The notes under the pieces were generated by a model. The model searched no databases. It was not told the origin of the DNA and saw only the letters and a program-made list of their open reading frames with translations. This document shows positions 16,123-24,927 of a stretch of 44,698 nucleotides of DNA, one piece after another (position 1 is the stretch's first letter; every line of letters starts with the position of its first letter). Source of the DNA: Acidobacteriota bacterium (lineage in GTDB: Bacteria; Acidobacteriota; Thermoanaerobaculia; Multivoradales; Multivoraceae); assembly GCA_028877275.1 (NCBI GenBank), contig JAPPFP010000011.1, forward strand, positions 1 through 44,698. The letters run 5' to 3'. The translations under genes were made by a program, and so were the position numbers.

Positions 16123-16992
16123 TTGGACATAGCCGGGAAGACTGCGGTGGTCACCGGAGGCGGCTCGGGCATAGGCCGTTCGATCGCCTTGGCGCTCGCT
16201 TCGGGCGGCTGCAACGTGGGCGTCGCCGACATCGAGATGGACGCCGCTGAGGGGGTCGCCGCCGAGGTCGAAGCCGCCGGCGTCAGGGGCGCCGCCTACG
16301 AGGTCGATGTCACCGGCGAAGCCGATGTCGAGGCCCTGGCCGAGCGGTCCTTCGGCGACTTCGGGTCGGTCGAGATTCTGGTCAACAACGCCGGGGTCCT
16401 GTCCAGGCCGGGGCCTCTGCTGGAGTCCTCGGCGTCCGACTACGACTGGGTCTTCGCGGTCAACGTGCGCGGCATGCTGAACGGCATCCGCTGCTTCGGC
16501 AGGCGGTTCGCGGCCTCGGAAGGCCCCTGCTGGATCGTGAACACCGGTTCCGAGCACTGTCTGGGGGTCCCGCATCTCTACTCCGGCCTGTACACGGCCT
16601 CCAAGCACGCGGTGCTCGGCCTGTCCGCGGTGCTCCGGGGCGAACTGCCCGACCATGTCGGCGTCAGCGTGCTCTGCCCCGGCCTCGTGGACACCGGGAT
16701 CTGGCGTTCGACGGAGCGCCGTCAGGAGCGGTTCGGCGGCGCGGCCGACGCGGACCCGGCGTCGGCCGCGATCACGAGGCTTGGCATGGCGCCGGAGGAG
16801 GTGGCCGCGCGCGTGGTCGAAGGCATCCGGGACGAGATCTTCTACATCGTCTCCCATTCGCACGTGATCGAGTTCGCCCGGAGTCGCTGGGAGGAGATCG
16901 CGGCCGCGTTCGAGGCGCAGGCGCCTCGCCGGCCCGGAGACGAGGAGTACTCGGTGGAGAACGTGATGGCCCGATTGACGGGAGGGAGTTGA
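16123..16992 (+). CDS. Short-chain dehydrogenase/reductase
   Basis: A 289-residue classical SDR of the Rossmann fold. The nucleotide-binding TGGGSGIG motif is near residue 11, NNAG near 90, the catalytic Ser sits in NTGSEH and the YxxxK pair is YTASK. Asp after the second strand (VGVADIE) points to NAD(H) preference. The start is TTG at 16123 with GGAG nine bases upstream; no in-frame ATG fits better. The C-terminal extension (about 60 residues after the core) is longer than usual. First gene of an SDR-LLM-P450 unit; the LLM gene begins across its stop codon. Confidence 0.88.
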   Translation: MDIAGKTAVVTGGGSGIGRSIALALASGGCNVGVADIEMDAAEGVAAEVEAAGVRGAAYEVDVTGEADVEALAERSFGDFGSVEILVNNAGVLSRPGPLLESSASDYDWVFAVNVRGMLNGIRCFGRRFAASEGPCWIVNTGSEHCLGVPHLYSGLYTASKHAVLGLSAVLRGELPDHVGVSVLCPGLVDTGIWRSTERRQERFGGAADADPASAAITRLGMAPEEVAARVVEGIRDEIFYIVSHSHVIEFARSRWEEIAAAFEAQAPRRPGDEEYSVENVMARLTGGS

Positions 16993-16994
16993 CC

Positions 16995-17771
16995 GTGCGT
17001 CTCGGCGTGCTCGTCGCGCAGAGCCCAAACCCCGCGGACCCGGCTTCGTTCGGCGACCTGGCGCGAGCCGTGGAGACGGAGGGATTCGATTCCATCTGGG
17101 CGCCCCAGATGATCGGCCGGGGCAGGATGGCGCTCGACCCGGTGGTCGCGACGACCGCCGCCGCGACGGCCACCCGGAGCATCGAGGTGGGAACGGCGAT
17201 CGTTCAGGTCTCGCTCTACCATCCGGTCGACCTGCTGCATCGAGTCCTCTCGCTGCGCCAGCTCGCGGGGGACCGTCTCACCCTGGGCGTGGGGCCCGGG
17301 TCGACGTTGGCGGACTTCGAGGCGCTCGGCCGCGACTACTCGACCCGGTTCAGCGTCTTCACGTCGAGTCTGGCCGTGCTGCGCGAGGGTCTCGCTTCCG
17401 GGAAGGCCGGCGAGGTCGACCTCACCCCGCCGCCGTCCATCCTCGGCGGGCAGCGGCTCGTCTACGGCACCTGGGGCAAGGGGGTCGAACGCGCGGCCGC
17501 GGAGTTCGACGGCTGGGTGGCGTCCGCCTTCCACCGCACGGACGAGGAAGTGATCGCCGCGCTGCCGCGGTACCGGGCGGCCGGCGGCGAGCGGGCGATC
17601 GTGTCCAGCATCATCCTTGCTCCGGACGGCGACGCGGGGGAGCTGCGCGAACGGCTGCATCGCTTCGCGGAGGCCGGCTTCGACGACGCGGTGGTCGCCC
17701 CCCTCGGCGGACCGTCGGCGCTGGCCGAGGTCCGGGCCGCGCTGCCCGGCGATCCGACCGGTTCGACTTGA
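16995..17771 (+). CDS. LLM-class flavin-dependent oxidoreductase
   Basis: A 258-residue luciferase-like TIM-barrel protein (F420- or FMN-dependent). The N-terminal strand RLGVLVAQSP, the GFDSIWAPQMIGRG segment, the SIEVGTAIVQV strand and RLTLGVGPGS are those of F420-type LLM enzymes. GTG 16995 is chosen because GGAGGGA lies eight bases upstream; a TTG at 16989 overlaps the SDR stop but would be too close. At 258 aa it is shorter than typical (about 300-340), mostly by reduction of the C-terminal insertion. Operon partners (SDR, P450) suggest oxidative processing of a terpenoid, steroid or similar lipophilic compound. Confidence 0.85.
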   Translation: MRLGVLVAQSPNPADPASFGDLARAVETEGFDSIWAPQMIGRGRMALDPVVATTAAATATRSIEVGTAIVQVSLYHPVDLLHRVLSLRQLAGDRLTLGVGPGSTLADFEALGRDYSTRFSVFTSSLAVLREGLASGKAGEVDLTPPPSILGGQRLVYGTWGKGVERAAAEFDGWVASAFHRTDEEVIAALPRYRAAGGERAIVSSIILAPDGDAGELRERLHRFAEAGFDDAVVAPLGGPSALAEVRAALPGDPTGST

Positions 17772-17791
17772 CCTCCTCAGGGGGAACTGAC

Positions 17792-19027
17792 ATGCACGAG
17801 AACGTGAACCTGCTCGATCCCGATCTCTTCCCGCGCGGCAGCGGTCCGCCGCACGAGATCTTCAACGAATGGCGCCGGGACGACCCGGTGCACTGGAATC
17901 CTCCGAATCCGGACTATCCGCCCCCGGGCCGGTCGCTGCCGACCCGCGGGTTCTGGGTGCTCACCCGCTACGAGGACGTATCGAAGGTCTCGCGAAACCA
18001 GCGGGTTTTCTCCTCCCATCCGGGCGGGCCGATCATCTGGGATTTCGAGGGCGAGCAACTGGAGCGGCAGCAGGCCGGCATCATGGGGATGACGCTCGAG
18101 CGGCACCGGAAGGTGCGGCGACTGGTGGTGCCTCCCTTCACCCGCGGCGAACTGGAGGCGTTCCAGCCGGACATCGACGCGGTCGCGAAGGAAATCGTCG
18201 ACGAAGTCGCCGGCGCCGGCGAGTGCGAGTTCGTGTTCGACGTGGCCTCGAAGCTGCCCGTGTACACCTTCTGCAGCCTGACCGGCGTACCGCCGGAAGA
18301 ACGGGACATGGTCGCCAAGCTCGGCAATCTGAACGCCGACGTCGAGAACTGGGGAAGTCCCGAGGAGGGCGATCTCCTCATGGGGCTGTTCCAGATGGCG
18401 GCGGGCATCACCGAGGAGAAGCGGCAGCGGCCCGACAACTCGCTGATGAGCCGTCTGGCCAACGCCGAGATCGACGGCGAAAGCCTGGATCCGCTCACGC
18501 TGAGCATGTTCTTCGTCACCATGTCGATCGCCGGACACGAAACCACCCGCGGTACGGCGGCCCACTTCATCCGGCTGATGAACGAGCATCCGGATCAGTA
18601 CGACATGGTGCGTTCCGATCCCGACCGCTACCTGCCGAACGCGATCGAGGAGGTCCTGCGCCATGCGCCGCCAGTGGTCAAGTTCCGTCGCACGGTGACC
18701 GAGGAAACGGAGTTGCGCGGCAGAAAGCTCAAGGTCGGCGACAAGGTCTATCTCTCCTATCCGGCGGCAAACCGGGATCCCGAGATGTTCCCGGACCCGG
18801 ACCGCTTCGACATCACCCGGGAGAACGCCGCGCGGCATCTGGCGTTTGGCATCGGCCCGCGCGCCTGCATCGGCGCGCGCCTGGCGCGGATGCAGCTCTT
18901 CTCGCTGTTCAAGGAGATGGTCACGCGCATTCCCGACATTCGCCACGGGGAGATCGAACGGATGCGCTCGATCTGGTTCGACGCGATCATCCGCATGCCC
19001 GTCACCTACTCTGCTGAGACCTCCTAG
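17792..19027 (+). CDS. Cytochrome P450
   Basis: A 411-residue soluble bacterial P450. The I-helix oxygen-activation motif is SIAGHETTRGT (about residues 244-254), the K-helix ExxR is EEVLR, and the haem loop is FGIGPRACIGARLA with the ligand Cys near residue 359. ATG 17792 follows AGGGGGAA; an upstream in-frame TTG at 17768 is less likely. The sequence is of the CYP125/CYP142-like style that hydroxylates bulky lipids, but this is only by general resemblance. It ends the SDR-LLM-P450 unit; no ferredoxin gene is adjacent, so electrons must come from elsewhere. Confidence 0.93.
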   Translation: MHENVNLLDPDLFPRGSGPPHEIFNEWRRDDPVHWNPPNPDYPPPGRSLPTRGFWVLTRYEDVSKVSRNQRVFSSHPGGPIIWDFEGEQLERQQAGIMGMTLERHRKVRRLVVPPFTRGELEAFQPDIDAVAKEIVDEVAGAGECEFVFDVASKLPVYTFCSLTGVPPEERDMVAKLGNLNADVENWGSPEEGDLLMGLFQMAAGITEEKRQRPDNSLMSRLANAEIDGESLDPLTLSMFFVTMSIAGHETTRGTAAHFIRLMNEHPDQYDMVRSDPDRYLPNAIEEVLRHAPPVVKFRRTVTEETELRGRKLKVGDKVYLSYPAANRDPEMFPDPDRFDITRENAARHLAFGIGPRACIGARLARMQLFSLFKEMVTRIPDIRHGEIERMRSIWFDAIIRMPVTYSAETS

Positions 19028-19117
19028 CTTTGCGGAGCGTTGTCTAGAGTTCCCGCTCCGCCATCATCTCAGTCCGGGAGGCGGTGTTGGACGGATCTAG
19101 AGAGCCGGCTGCAACGG

Positions 19118-19753
19118 TCAGCCACCACAGGCCTTCATGACCGCCAATGCCATGTGGCAACGGGCCAGCGGCCCTGGGAAACGGGCACCGTTCACGTGCC
19201 GCTTCGCGGCCGCGGCCAGACTGTCTCCCGTATAGCCCGTATAGCCGAACTGCTGGTAGTTGACACGGAGGTCCCGCCACGGGATCGCCGGCAGGCTCAG
19301 GCCGTGTTTTCGGGCGGTCTGGACGAGTGTTTGGGCCTTCGGTGGGACATCCCAGGCCAGAACGACGCCAGCCGTCTCAAGCGCTTGAACGAGATGGTCG
19401 TGGACTTCAGGCCAGGCCAGGGCTTTTCCTGCCTCGGGACGGTCGTTTCGGCAGGTCCAGACCGCGCCGGTTCGTGCGTTGCGTGCGCCGGTCGCGGCTG
19501 TGGTGCGGAAGAGGGTCAACGTCCGGCCCATGGCAACGAACCGGGGCGCTCCGGTCGTGTCGATCAAAGCAACCAGGACCTGTTCGGAGAAGTCAGCGGA
19601 CCTTCTCGACCGGATGTCGAGGACGAGAGCGTCCCGACGATTCAGCAGGTCGTGCCAGGATAGGTTCGGCGCCAAGCGCCGGCGTCCGTCTGAGAGGTGA
19701 GACGGCCGCCAGAACTGTAGCCAGCGGCCGCTGGCGGGTCGCTTCGGGCTCAT
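19118..19753 (-). CDS. Degenerate DEDDh exonuclease-like protein
   Basis: A 211-residue protein whose layout follows the DnaQ/RNase T exonuclease fold: a first strand ALVLDIRSRR, FSEQVLVALID, PEVHDHLVQAL, VVLAWDVPPKAQTLVQTARK and a final DSLAAAAKRH...ARCHMALAVMKA. In active enzymes these positions read D.E (first strand), N..FD and H....D. Here only isolated residues (one Asp, one His) remain, so catalysis is unlikely. A small tandem duplication encodes GYTGYTG. The ATG at 19753 is an assumption; an upstream ATG at 19807 is possible and neither has a good ribosome binding site. It could be a pseudoenzyme with a binding role or simply a decaying gene. Confidence 0.55.
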   Translation of the reverse strand: MSPKRPASGRWLQFWRPSHLSDGRRRLAPNLSWHDLLNRRDALVLDIRSRRSADFSEQVLVALIDTTGAPRFVAMGRTLTLFRTTAATGARNARTGAVWTCRNDRPEAGKALAWPEVHDHLVQALETAGVVLAWDVPPKAQTLVQTARKHGLSLPAIPWRDLRVNYQQFGYTGYTGDSLAAAAKRHVNGARFPGPLARCHMALAVMKACGG

Positions 19754-19980
19754 GTTTGAGCCCAGAGAGGAACTCGTTCGCATTTCGGTTTGAGACTGTC
19801 CAGGCACTGTCTCACGCCTCCGTATCTCACTGGGGCATGCAGACCGTCGGTGCCACCGGGTTCAGAAACACCCGTTCGCGGTCGGTGTGGGTCGGCCCCC
19901 ACGGACCTTGATCGCCGTACCTCGCCGCAGAGGAGGGTTTGCTGAGAACCGCGCCCGGCGCAGTCACTAAGCAAAGAGGG
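19754..19980. other. Intergenic region with inverted repeat
   Basis: No gene is seen. GAGAC-n12-GTCTC (19793-19814) could be an operator for the minus-strand exonuclease-like gene. The remaining sequence up to the end of the TonB receptor gene shows no clear terminator. Confidence 0.3.
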
Positions 19981-22900
19981 CTACGAGTCCGAGCCACCGC
20001 CGAAGCGGTAGCTCATAACCGCCTTCAACCGCCGGCCCTTCGGATTCGCGGTCAGGGCGTCGAAGGACTGCTCGAAGAAGACGAGCGGCGGATCCTCGTC
20101 GGTCAGGTTGATCGCCGACAGGGCGAGGTCGAAACCGAGCCGCGGGAAGCGCCACAGGAACGTCAGATCGAACGTGAGCCACTCGTCGATCGGCAGCAGT
20201 TCGGGCGGCGTCCAGGCCACGTTGCTGTCCTCGTAGGACGAGATGTGGTTGGCCCAACCGATCAGACTGTAGTCGCCCCAGCGATAGCCGAGCGACGCGC
20301 GCGTCTTCATCTCGGGCAGCGGCGGCGCGATCGGCGTGTCGCGGTTCAGCAGGCCGACGACGTCCTTCTGCTCACGGTAGACGACGCCGTCACGTTCGAG
20401 CTTCTTCAGTTCGTAGCTCTGCGTGTAGGTGCTGTCCACGCCGAAGGAGAGTTCCCCCGGGCCCGCGTCCACGTGACCGTGCAGGTGGAAGTCGAAGCCC
20501 GAGGTCTTGATGCCCGGCCAGTTGATCAGGTCGATCCGTACCCGCTCGATGTCGCCGGGAACGCAGGAACCATCGGCCAGACCGCCCGGACAGACGACGC
20601 GGCCCATCACCGCGTTGAGCGCCGCCTGGTTGCCTCTGTAGCCCTCGTCGTAGAGCCGAACCACCTCCTGCTGCGGCAGCGGGGCGATCACGTCGTCGAA
20701 GTCGTAGCTCCAGTAGTCCAGCGTGACGTCGATGCCGGGCGAGGCGAAGAGCACCAGGCCCAGGTTGTAGGTGAACGCCTGCTCCGGCAGCAGTGACCGA
20801 CTACCGAAGGCATCGACCGCCTTGTAGACGCCGACCGTGTTCAGGTACTCCAGGGTGGTGCGAACCTCCTCGTTCAGATCGTCGACCGAGGGGGCCCGGA
20901 ACGTGGTCTGGACCGAGGTGCGGAACGACAGCACGTGATCTTCGCCCGACGAGAGCTGCCAGCGGCCCGAGAACTTCGGATCGAAGCTGTCGATCTCGTC
21001 GTGGAGTTCGTAGTTCGCCGCGAACTGCATGTCGCCACGGAGCGCATTGACTGACAACTCGCCGAATGTCCGGTGAACCGCCTGGGAGTCGCCGTACGGG
21101 TAGTAGCCCGACGTGAAGGTGAAGGTGCCTGCACGCGCTCCCCTCTGCCTGCCGGTGACCGGATCGACGCACGACCGGTCGCCCGGCACTACGCAGGGAT
21201 TCAGTGCGTAGTTGCCGACCGCGTTCGGGATCGCGCTCACATCGACGTGGCGATACTGGTAGCCGAACGCGTAGTCGAGCCTCTGGGGCAGCCAGTTGCC
21301 CGACAGCGTCGCCTCGGCGACGACAAGCTCGGCGTCGTTGTCGACATTCACCTCGTCGTTGATCCAGTCGAGCAGGGCGGAACTGTTCTCGAGGCCCGGG
21401 CGATACATCGGATTCGGGCTGTCCTTCCACGGCGCCCCCGGCTGGGCCGAGAACTCGACTCCGTTGCCGAACGGGTTGTAGTACATGCAGTTGCCCACGC
21501 CCGGCTGAGCCGAGCCCGGATCACTGAGCCGCATGCCCGAGGGACTCGCGTCGTCGGCCAGCACGCCGACGCCGCAGTTCGGGCCGCCGAAGCCGCGGAA
21601 GGCGAGGAACTTGCGGTACGCGTACTCGGCCGGGTGGTTCATGTTGCCGGTCGCACGCGAGTAGTTCACCCCGACGTCCAGGTTGGCCGCCTTGCCGCCG
21701 ATCGACAGATCGTGGTCGATGTTCGCCGCGAGGCGGGTCGTCTCCGTGCCCCGCCTCAGGCTGCGTCCCGGGCCCGCATTGCCGACCAGACGACCGTAGA
21801 AGTACCAGTCGTCCTGCAGGCAGTCCTCGCCTGAGGCGAAGCCGCCCATGCCAAAGGAGCCGTTGCAGAACTCCATCCGGCCCGGGTGTTCGTTCGTGAT
21901 CAACTGCAGGCCGTCCAGCAGGGACACCGGTGGGAAGGAGGGCGTGGTGTCGTAATCTGGGATGATCGACTCGGCGTACAGCGCCTCCACGTGGTACGTC
22001 GTGCCCTCGGCCAGCGGACCGTTCAACTCGGCGAAGAACCGGTTCGTCTCGGTCGCCTCGATCAGGCTGTCCCACGGCTGATAGCGGAAGGCGCAGGTCC
22101 AGCCGCGGTCGTAGCCGCCGAGGCCGTTGCACGCGGGATCGACGAAGTAGTCCGTGCCGGCCGTGCCGTTGCGCGCCCGGGCCAACTCCTCGACGAACGC
22201 GGAGGACGTCTCGCCGCCGGTGAGGTTCGGTCGCAGGAAGATGCCCGGATTGCCGGTGTTGGACCAACCCCAGAACCAACCGGTGGCGCGGTCCTGGAGC
22301 GTGTACGACCGCTCCTCGGCTGCGAGATGTGAGCGCTCCGCCCGCTCGAGCGAGAACACGAGGTGATGCTCGGAGCCGCCCAGCTTGCCGCCCCAGATCG
22401 CACCCGCCGTCGAATCGCCGGCGCCGTCGAAGCTCTCGTGCGAGAGCGCTACCTCGAACCCGATGAACTCGTCGCGGGTGACGAAGTTCGCGACGCCGGC
22501 AACCGCGTCGGAACCGTAGATCGCGGCCGCGCCCTCCTTCAGCACCTCGATGCGGTCGAGTGTGATCGAAGGAAACGCGTTGACGTCGACGAAACGGCCG
22601 CCGAACAACCGCGCCGGCAACGGCGTCTGACGCCGGCCGTTGAGCAGCACCAATGTCCTCGAGGCCCCGAGACCCCGCAGATTGACGTTCGCCACGTTCT
22701 CGGGCACCGAATGGCCCTGGTCGTTGTACCAACTGTTCGCCTCGCCGATGACGCCGGACGAAGCGGTCAGGTTCTTGAACAGATCGACCACCTGCAGGGA
22801 CCCCTGTTCTTTCTGGAGTTCCCGGTTCAGCACTTCGACGGCGTAGGGAAGGTCGACGGCCGACTCCTCGATCGCCGAGCCGGTCACGACCACCACGTCG

Positions 22901-23151
22901 TTGGCGTGGAAGTCGAGCACGCCCTCTTCGTCGCCATGTTCCTCGCCTTCGTGGTTGTCGTGCTCCGAGCCTTCCTGCCGTGGGGGCGTATCGACAAGCG
23001 AAACCGGGGAGGCTCTCGACGGAGTATTGCTGAGCGCTTCTTCTCCATCGGTCGCGGCTGCTTGAGTTCCAACGAGAAAAAGCGAGAGACAAGCTAGTAG
23101 CCACACGATCCGACTTTCTCTCGTGTTCAGGGAGGCAAATGAAGTCTTCAT
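19981..23151 (-). CDS. TonB-dependent outer-membrane receptor
   Basis: A 1056-residue receptor that imports a large ligand across the outer membrane. Signal peptide at residues 1-33 (basic start, hydrophobic WLLACLSLFLVGTQAAA). Residues 60-78 are packed with His and acidic residues (EGSEHDNHEGEEHGDEEG). A TonB-box-like DVVVVTGS follows at about 85-92, then the plug (VNLRGLGASRTLVLLNGRR, FPSITLDRIEVLKEGAAAIYGSDAVAGV) and a large barrel ending in ...SYRFGGGSDS. The type is that of the OmpA-related/CirA group with long loops and several Cys pairs. It is divergent from a TPR protein gene, with a 336-base gap. Ligand unknown; the His-rich segment may bind metal. Confidence 0.93.
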   Translation of the reverse strand: MKTSFASLNTRESRIVWLLACLSLFLVGTQAAATDGEEALSNTPSRASPVSLVDTPPRQEGSEHDNHEGEEHGDEEGVLDFHANDVVVVTGSAIEESAVDLPYAVEVLNRELQKEQGSLQVVDLFKNLTASSGVIGEANSWYNDQGHSVPENVANVNLRGLGASRTLVLLNGRRQTPLPARLFGGRFVDVNAFPSITLDRIEVLKEGAAAIYGSDAVAGVANFVTRDEFIGFEVALSHESFDGAGDSTAGAIWGGKLGGSEHHLVFSLERAERSHLAAEERSYTLQDRATGWFWGWSNTGNPGIFLRPNLTGGETSSAFVEELARARNGTAGTDYFVDPACNGLGGYDRGWTCAFRYQPWDSLIEATETNRFFAELNGPLAEGTTYHVEALYAESIIPDYDTTPSFPPVSLLDGLQLITNEHPGRMEFCNGSFGMGGFASGEDCLQDDWYFYGRLVGNAGPGRSLRRGTETTRLAANIDHDLSIGGKAANLDVGVNYSRATGNMNHPAEYAYRKFLAFRGFGGPNCGVGVLADDASPSGMRLSDPGSAQPGVGNCMYYNPFGNGVEFSAQPGAPWKDSPNPMYRPGLENSSALLDWINDEVNVDNDAELVVAEATLSGNWLPQRLDYAFGYQYRHVDVSAIPNAVGNYALNPCVVPGDRSCVDPVTGRQRGARAGTFTFTSGYYPYGDSQAVHRTFGELSVNALRGDMQFAANYELHDEIDSFDPKFSGRWQLSSGEDHVLSFRTSVQTTFRAPSVDDLNEEVRTTLEYLNTVGVYKAVDAFGSRSLLPEQAFTYNLGLVLFASPGIDVTLDYWSYDFDDVIAPLPQQEVVRLYDEGYRGNQAALNAVMGRVVCPGGLADGSCVPGDIERVRIDLINWPGIKTSGFDFHLHGHVDAGPGELSFGVDSTYTQSYELKKLERDGVVYREQKDVVGLLNRDTPIAPPLPEMKTRASLGYRWGDYSLIGWANHISSYEDSNVAWTPPELLPIDEWLTFDLTFLWRFPRLGFDLALSAINLTDEDPPLVFFEQSFDALTANPKGRRLKAVMSYRFGGGSDS

Positions 23152-23487
23152 CTGACGGAGTGTATCTCTACGGTGGATCGGGTCTCATCCTGCGGAGAAT
23201 CCAAGTGTGGGCAAGCTTTGGACCACCGCAGGATTGAGAGCCGTGCGAGTGTGGCGATACTCCGTCGCAGTCCCGATGTGGTGGAGAGTTCGCAAGCAGG
23301 GCCTGAAGGCTTGCTCTGCGTTGGGGCGCTGCTGCCACCGGACGAGATGAGGCTCAGTGTAAGTTCGGATCAGCGGAGCGACGGTTTCCGGGGGAGCGAC
23401 GCAAGTTTGCCCCCGTGCGGGCCACCCCTTGCGGGTATCGTGGGGCGTATGGCGGTCGCAGAACGCTCGAGGCAGCCGGCGGGGGAC
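23152..23487. other. Divergent promoter region
   Basis: Separates the TonB receptor (minus) from the TPR protein (plus). An open frame runs through it on the plus strand but has no ribosome binding site and no protein-like pattern. I see no convincing promoter boxes or repeats. Confidence 0.3.
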
Positions 23488-24909
23488 ATGAAGCCCGACG
23501 ATACCACCGCCCGCTACGCGCACGGGCGACTCCTCACGGGTTGTCTGCTTGCCGGGCTCCTGGCTTTGGGTGTGCCGGCGGCGGTCACTGCGCAACCTTC
23601 CGCGGAAGTTGACGGCGAACTCCCCGACATTGACTGCCTGAGGCTGATGCGCCGGGCGCGTATAGCGGAACTCAACGCGCGGTCCGAATCCGAGGTCGCG
23701 TGGCTCAAGCGAGCCAGGGCCGAGTGCAACGAACCGACGGCGGCGCTGGTGGGTCTGCTGCGTCCCGACCGGCGAAACGCTTTGCCCGAAGAGGAGACGC
23801 AAGGGTACCGGCGGGAGCTGATCGCTGCTATCGAGGATCCGGCTTCGGTGCCGCCGGCTGGAGTTCTGGAGTTCATCGCCCGCAGCGAGAAGGCGGACGA
23901 GTCGGTTCTTCGGCCCGCCCTCGGCCTGGTCGAGCGGCGGTTGCTTCAGCCCGGCGCGGACCGCGGCCGGCTACTGCGCCTGAAGGCGCTGCTCGACCAA
24001 CGGCTGGGGCGGCCCGCCGAGGCGACGGAGGCGCTGGTTAAGTTAAGAGACTTGGAACCGGCGAACGAGGAACTGACTTGGGCTTTGCTGCGCCTTCTCA
24101 TCCTCCAGCAGCGCTGGGACGGGGTTGCCAGCCTGTTGGGCGAGATGGCGAAGGATGGCGGCGCATACGTCCGCTCACTCTACGCGCAGGCCTTGGCCAG
24201 GGCCGGCCGCGTGGATGACGCGAACCGACAACTCGAACTCCTCGCGGAAGAGATCGATCCGAACGACGGGTTGGCGCTCAGCGACTACGCGGCCTACATC
24301 CTCGCGGCGGCCTGGAACCTCCGCGATTCCGGCCGTCTAGCGGACGCGGAAGGGCTGTTCCGGCTGGCGGAACAATACGCTCCGGTAGCGAGCTGGGCGA
24401 GGGTTGAGGCCCGAGGAGCTCTGGTTCACCTCTACGGCACGGCCGAGGAGCGGACCGCGCACGAACGGGCCGCGGCAAATCGGTGGCAGTACGTCACGGA
24501 TCCGCAGTCGCTCCTCAACGAGGGCGCCAACCAGTTGAGTGCGGGGAACTTCGACCAGGCGATCGAGCTGCTGCAGAGGGCCGCCGTGGAGCTCGGACAC
24601 TTCGAGGCGGTCTGGTACAACATGGGGCTCGCAGCCTATCGGGCTGAGCGATGGGAGGAGGCCTTCGGGGCGCTCGACCGGGCAGCGGAGTTGAACGATC
24701 GGCGCGCCGACAACTTCTTCTTCAGCGGCCTCGCGCTAACTGAACTGGAGCGCTGGGAAGAAGCGATTCCCCGGCTCCTGCGGACCGTCGAACTGGATCC
24801 GCGACGAAGACTCGCCCACTACAACCTCTGGGTCTGCTACCGGGTACTAGGTCGGGAAGAGGAGGCGGCGCGTCACCAAGCTGCTTACGACGCGCTGGCG
24901 GAGCGCTAG
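23488..24909 (+). CDS. Secreted tetratricopeptide-repeat protein
   Basis: A 473-residue periplasmic or surface protein from ATG 23488 (in-frame ATG 23449 also possible). Signal peptide RLLTGCLLAGLLALGVPAAV then a processed start near AQPSAE. The body is helical; at least five TPR-like units are clear in the second half (for example AQALARAGRVDDANRQLELL, GNFDQAIELLQRAAVELGHF, ERWEEAFGALDRAAELNDRR, ERWEEAIPRLLRTVELDPRR). Such proteins act as docking scaffolds. It is divergently oriented from the TonB receptor and convergent with the HExxH peptidase 18 bases away, so a link to either is possible but not shown. Confidence 0.8.
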   Translation: MKPDDTTARYAHGRLLTGCLLAGLLALGVPAAVTAQPSAEVDGELPDIDCLRLMRRARIAELNARSESEVAWLKRARAECNEPTAALVGLLRPDRRNALPEEETQGYRRELIAAIEDPASVPPAGVLEFIARSEKADESVLRPALGLVERRLLQPGADRGRLLRLKALLDQRLGRPAEATEALVKLRDLEPANEELTWALLRLLILQQRWDGVASLLGEMAKDGGAYVRSLYAQALARAGRVDDANRQLELLAEEIDPNDGLALSDYAAYILAAAWNLRDSGRLADAEGLFRLAEQYAPVASWARVEARGALVHLYGTAEERTAHERAAANRWQYVTDPQSLLNEGANQLSAGNFDQAIELLQRAAVELGHFEAVWYNMGLAAYRAERWEEAFGALDRAAELNDRRADNFFFSGLALTELERWEEAIPRLLRTVELDPRRRLAHYNLWVCYRVLGREEEAARHQAAYDALAER

Positions 24910-24927
24910 CTCTGGCCGACAGGTCGG

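Noticed and set aside
15763..17028. Long minus-strand open frame opposite the SDR and the ligase end
   Set aside because: Arg/Gly/Pro-rich translation with no motifs; a typical antisense open frame in GC-rich DNA.
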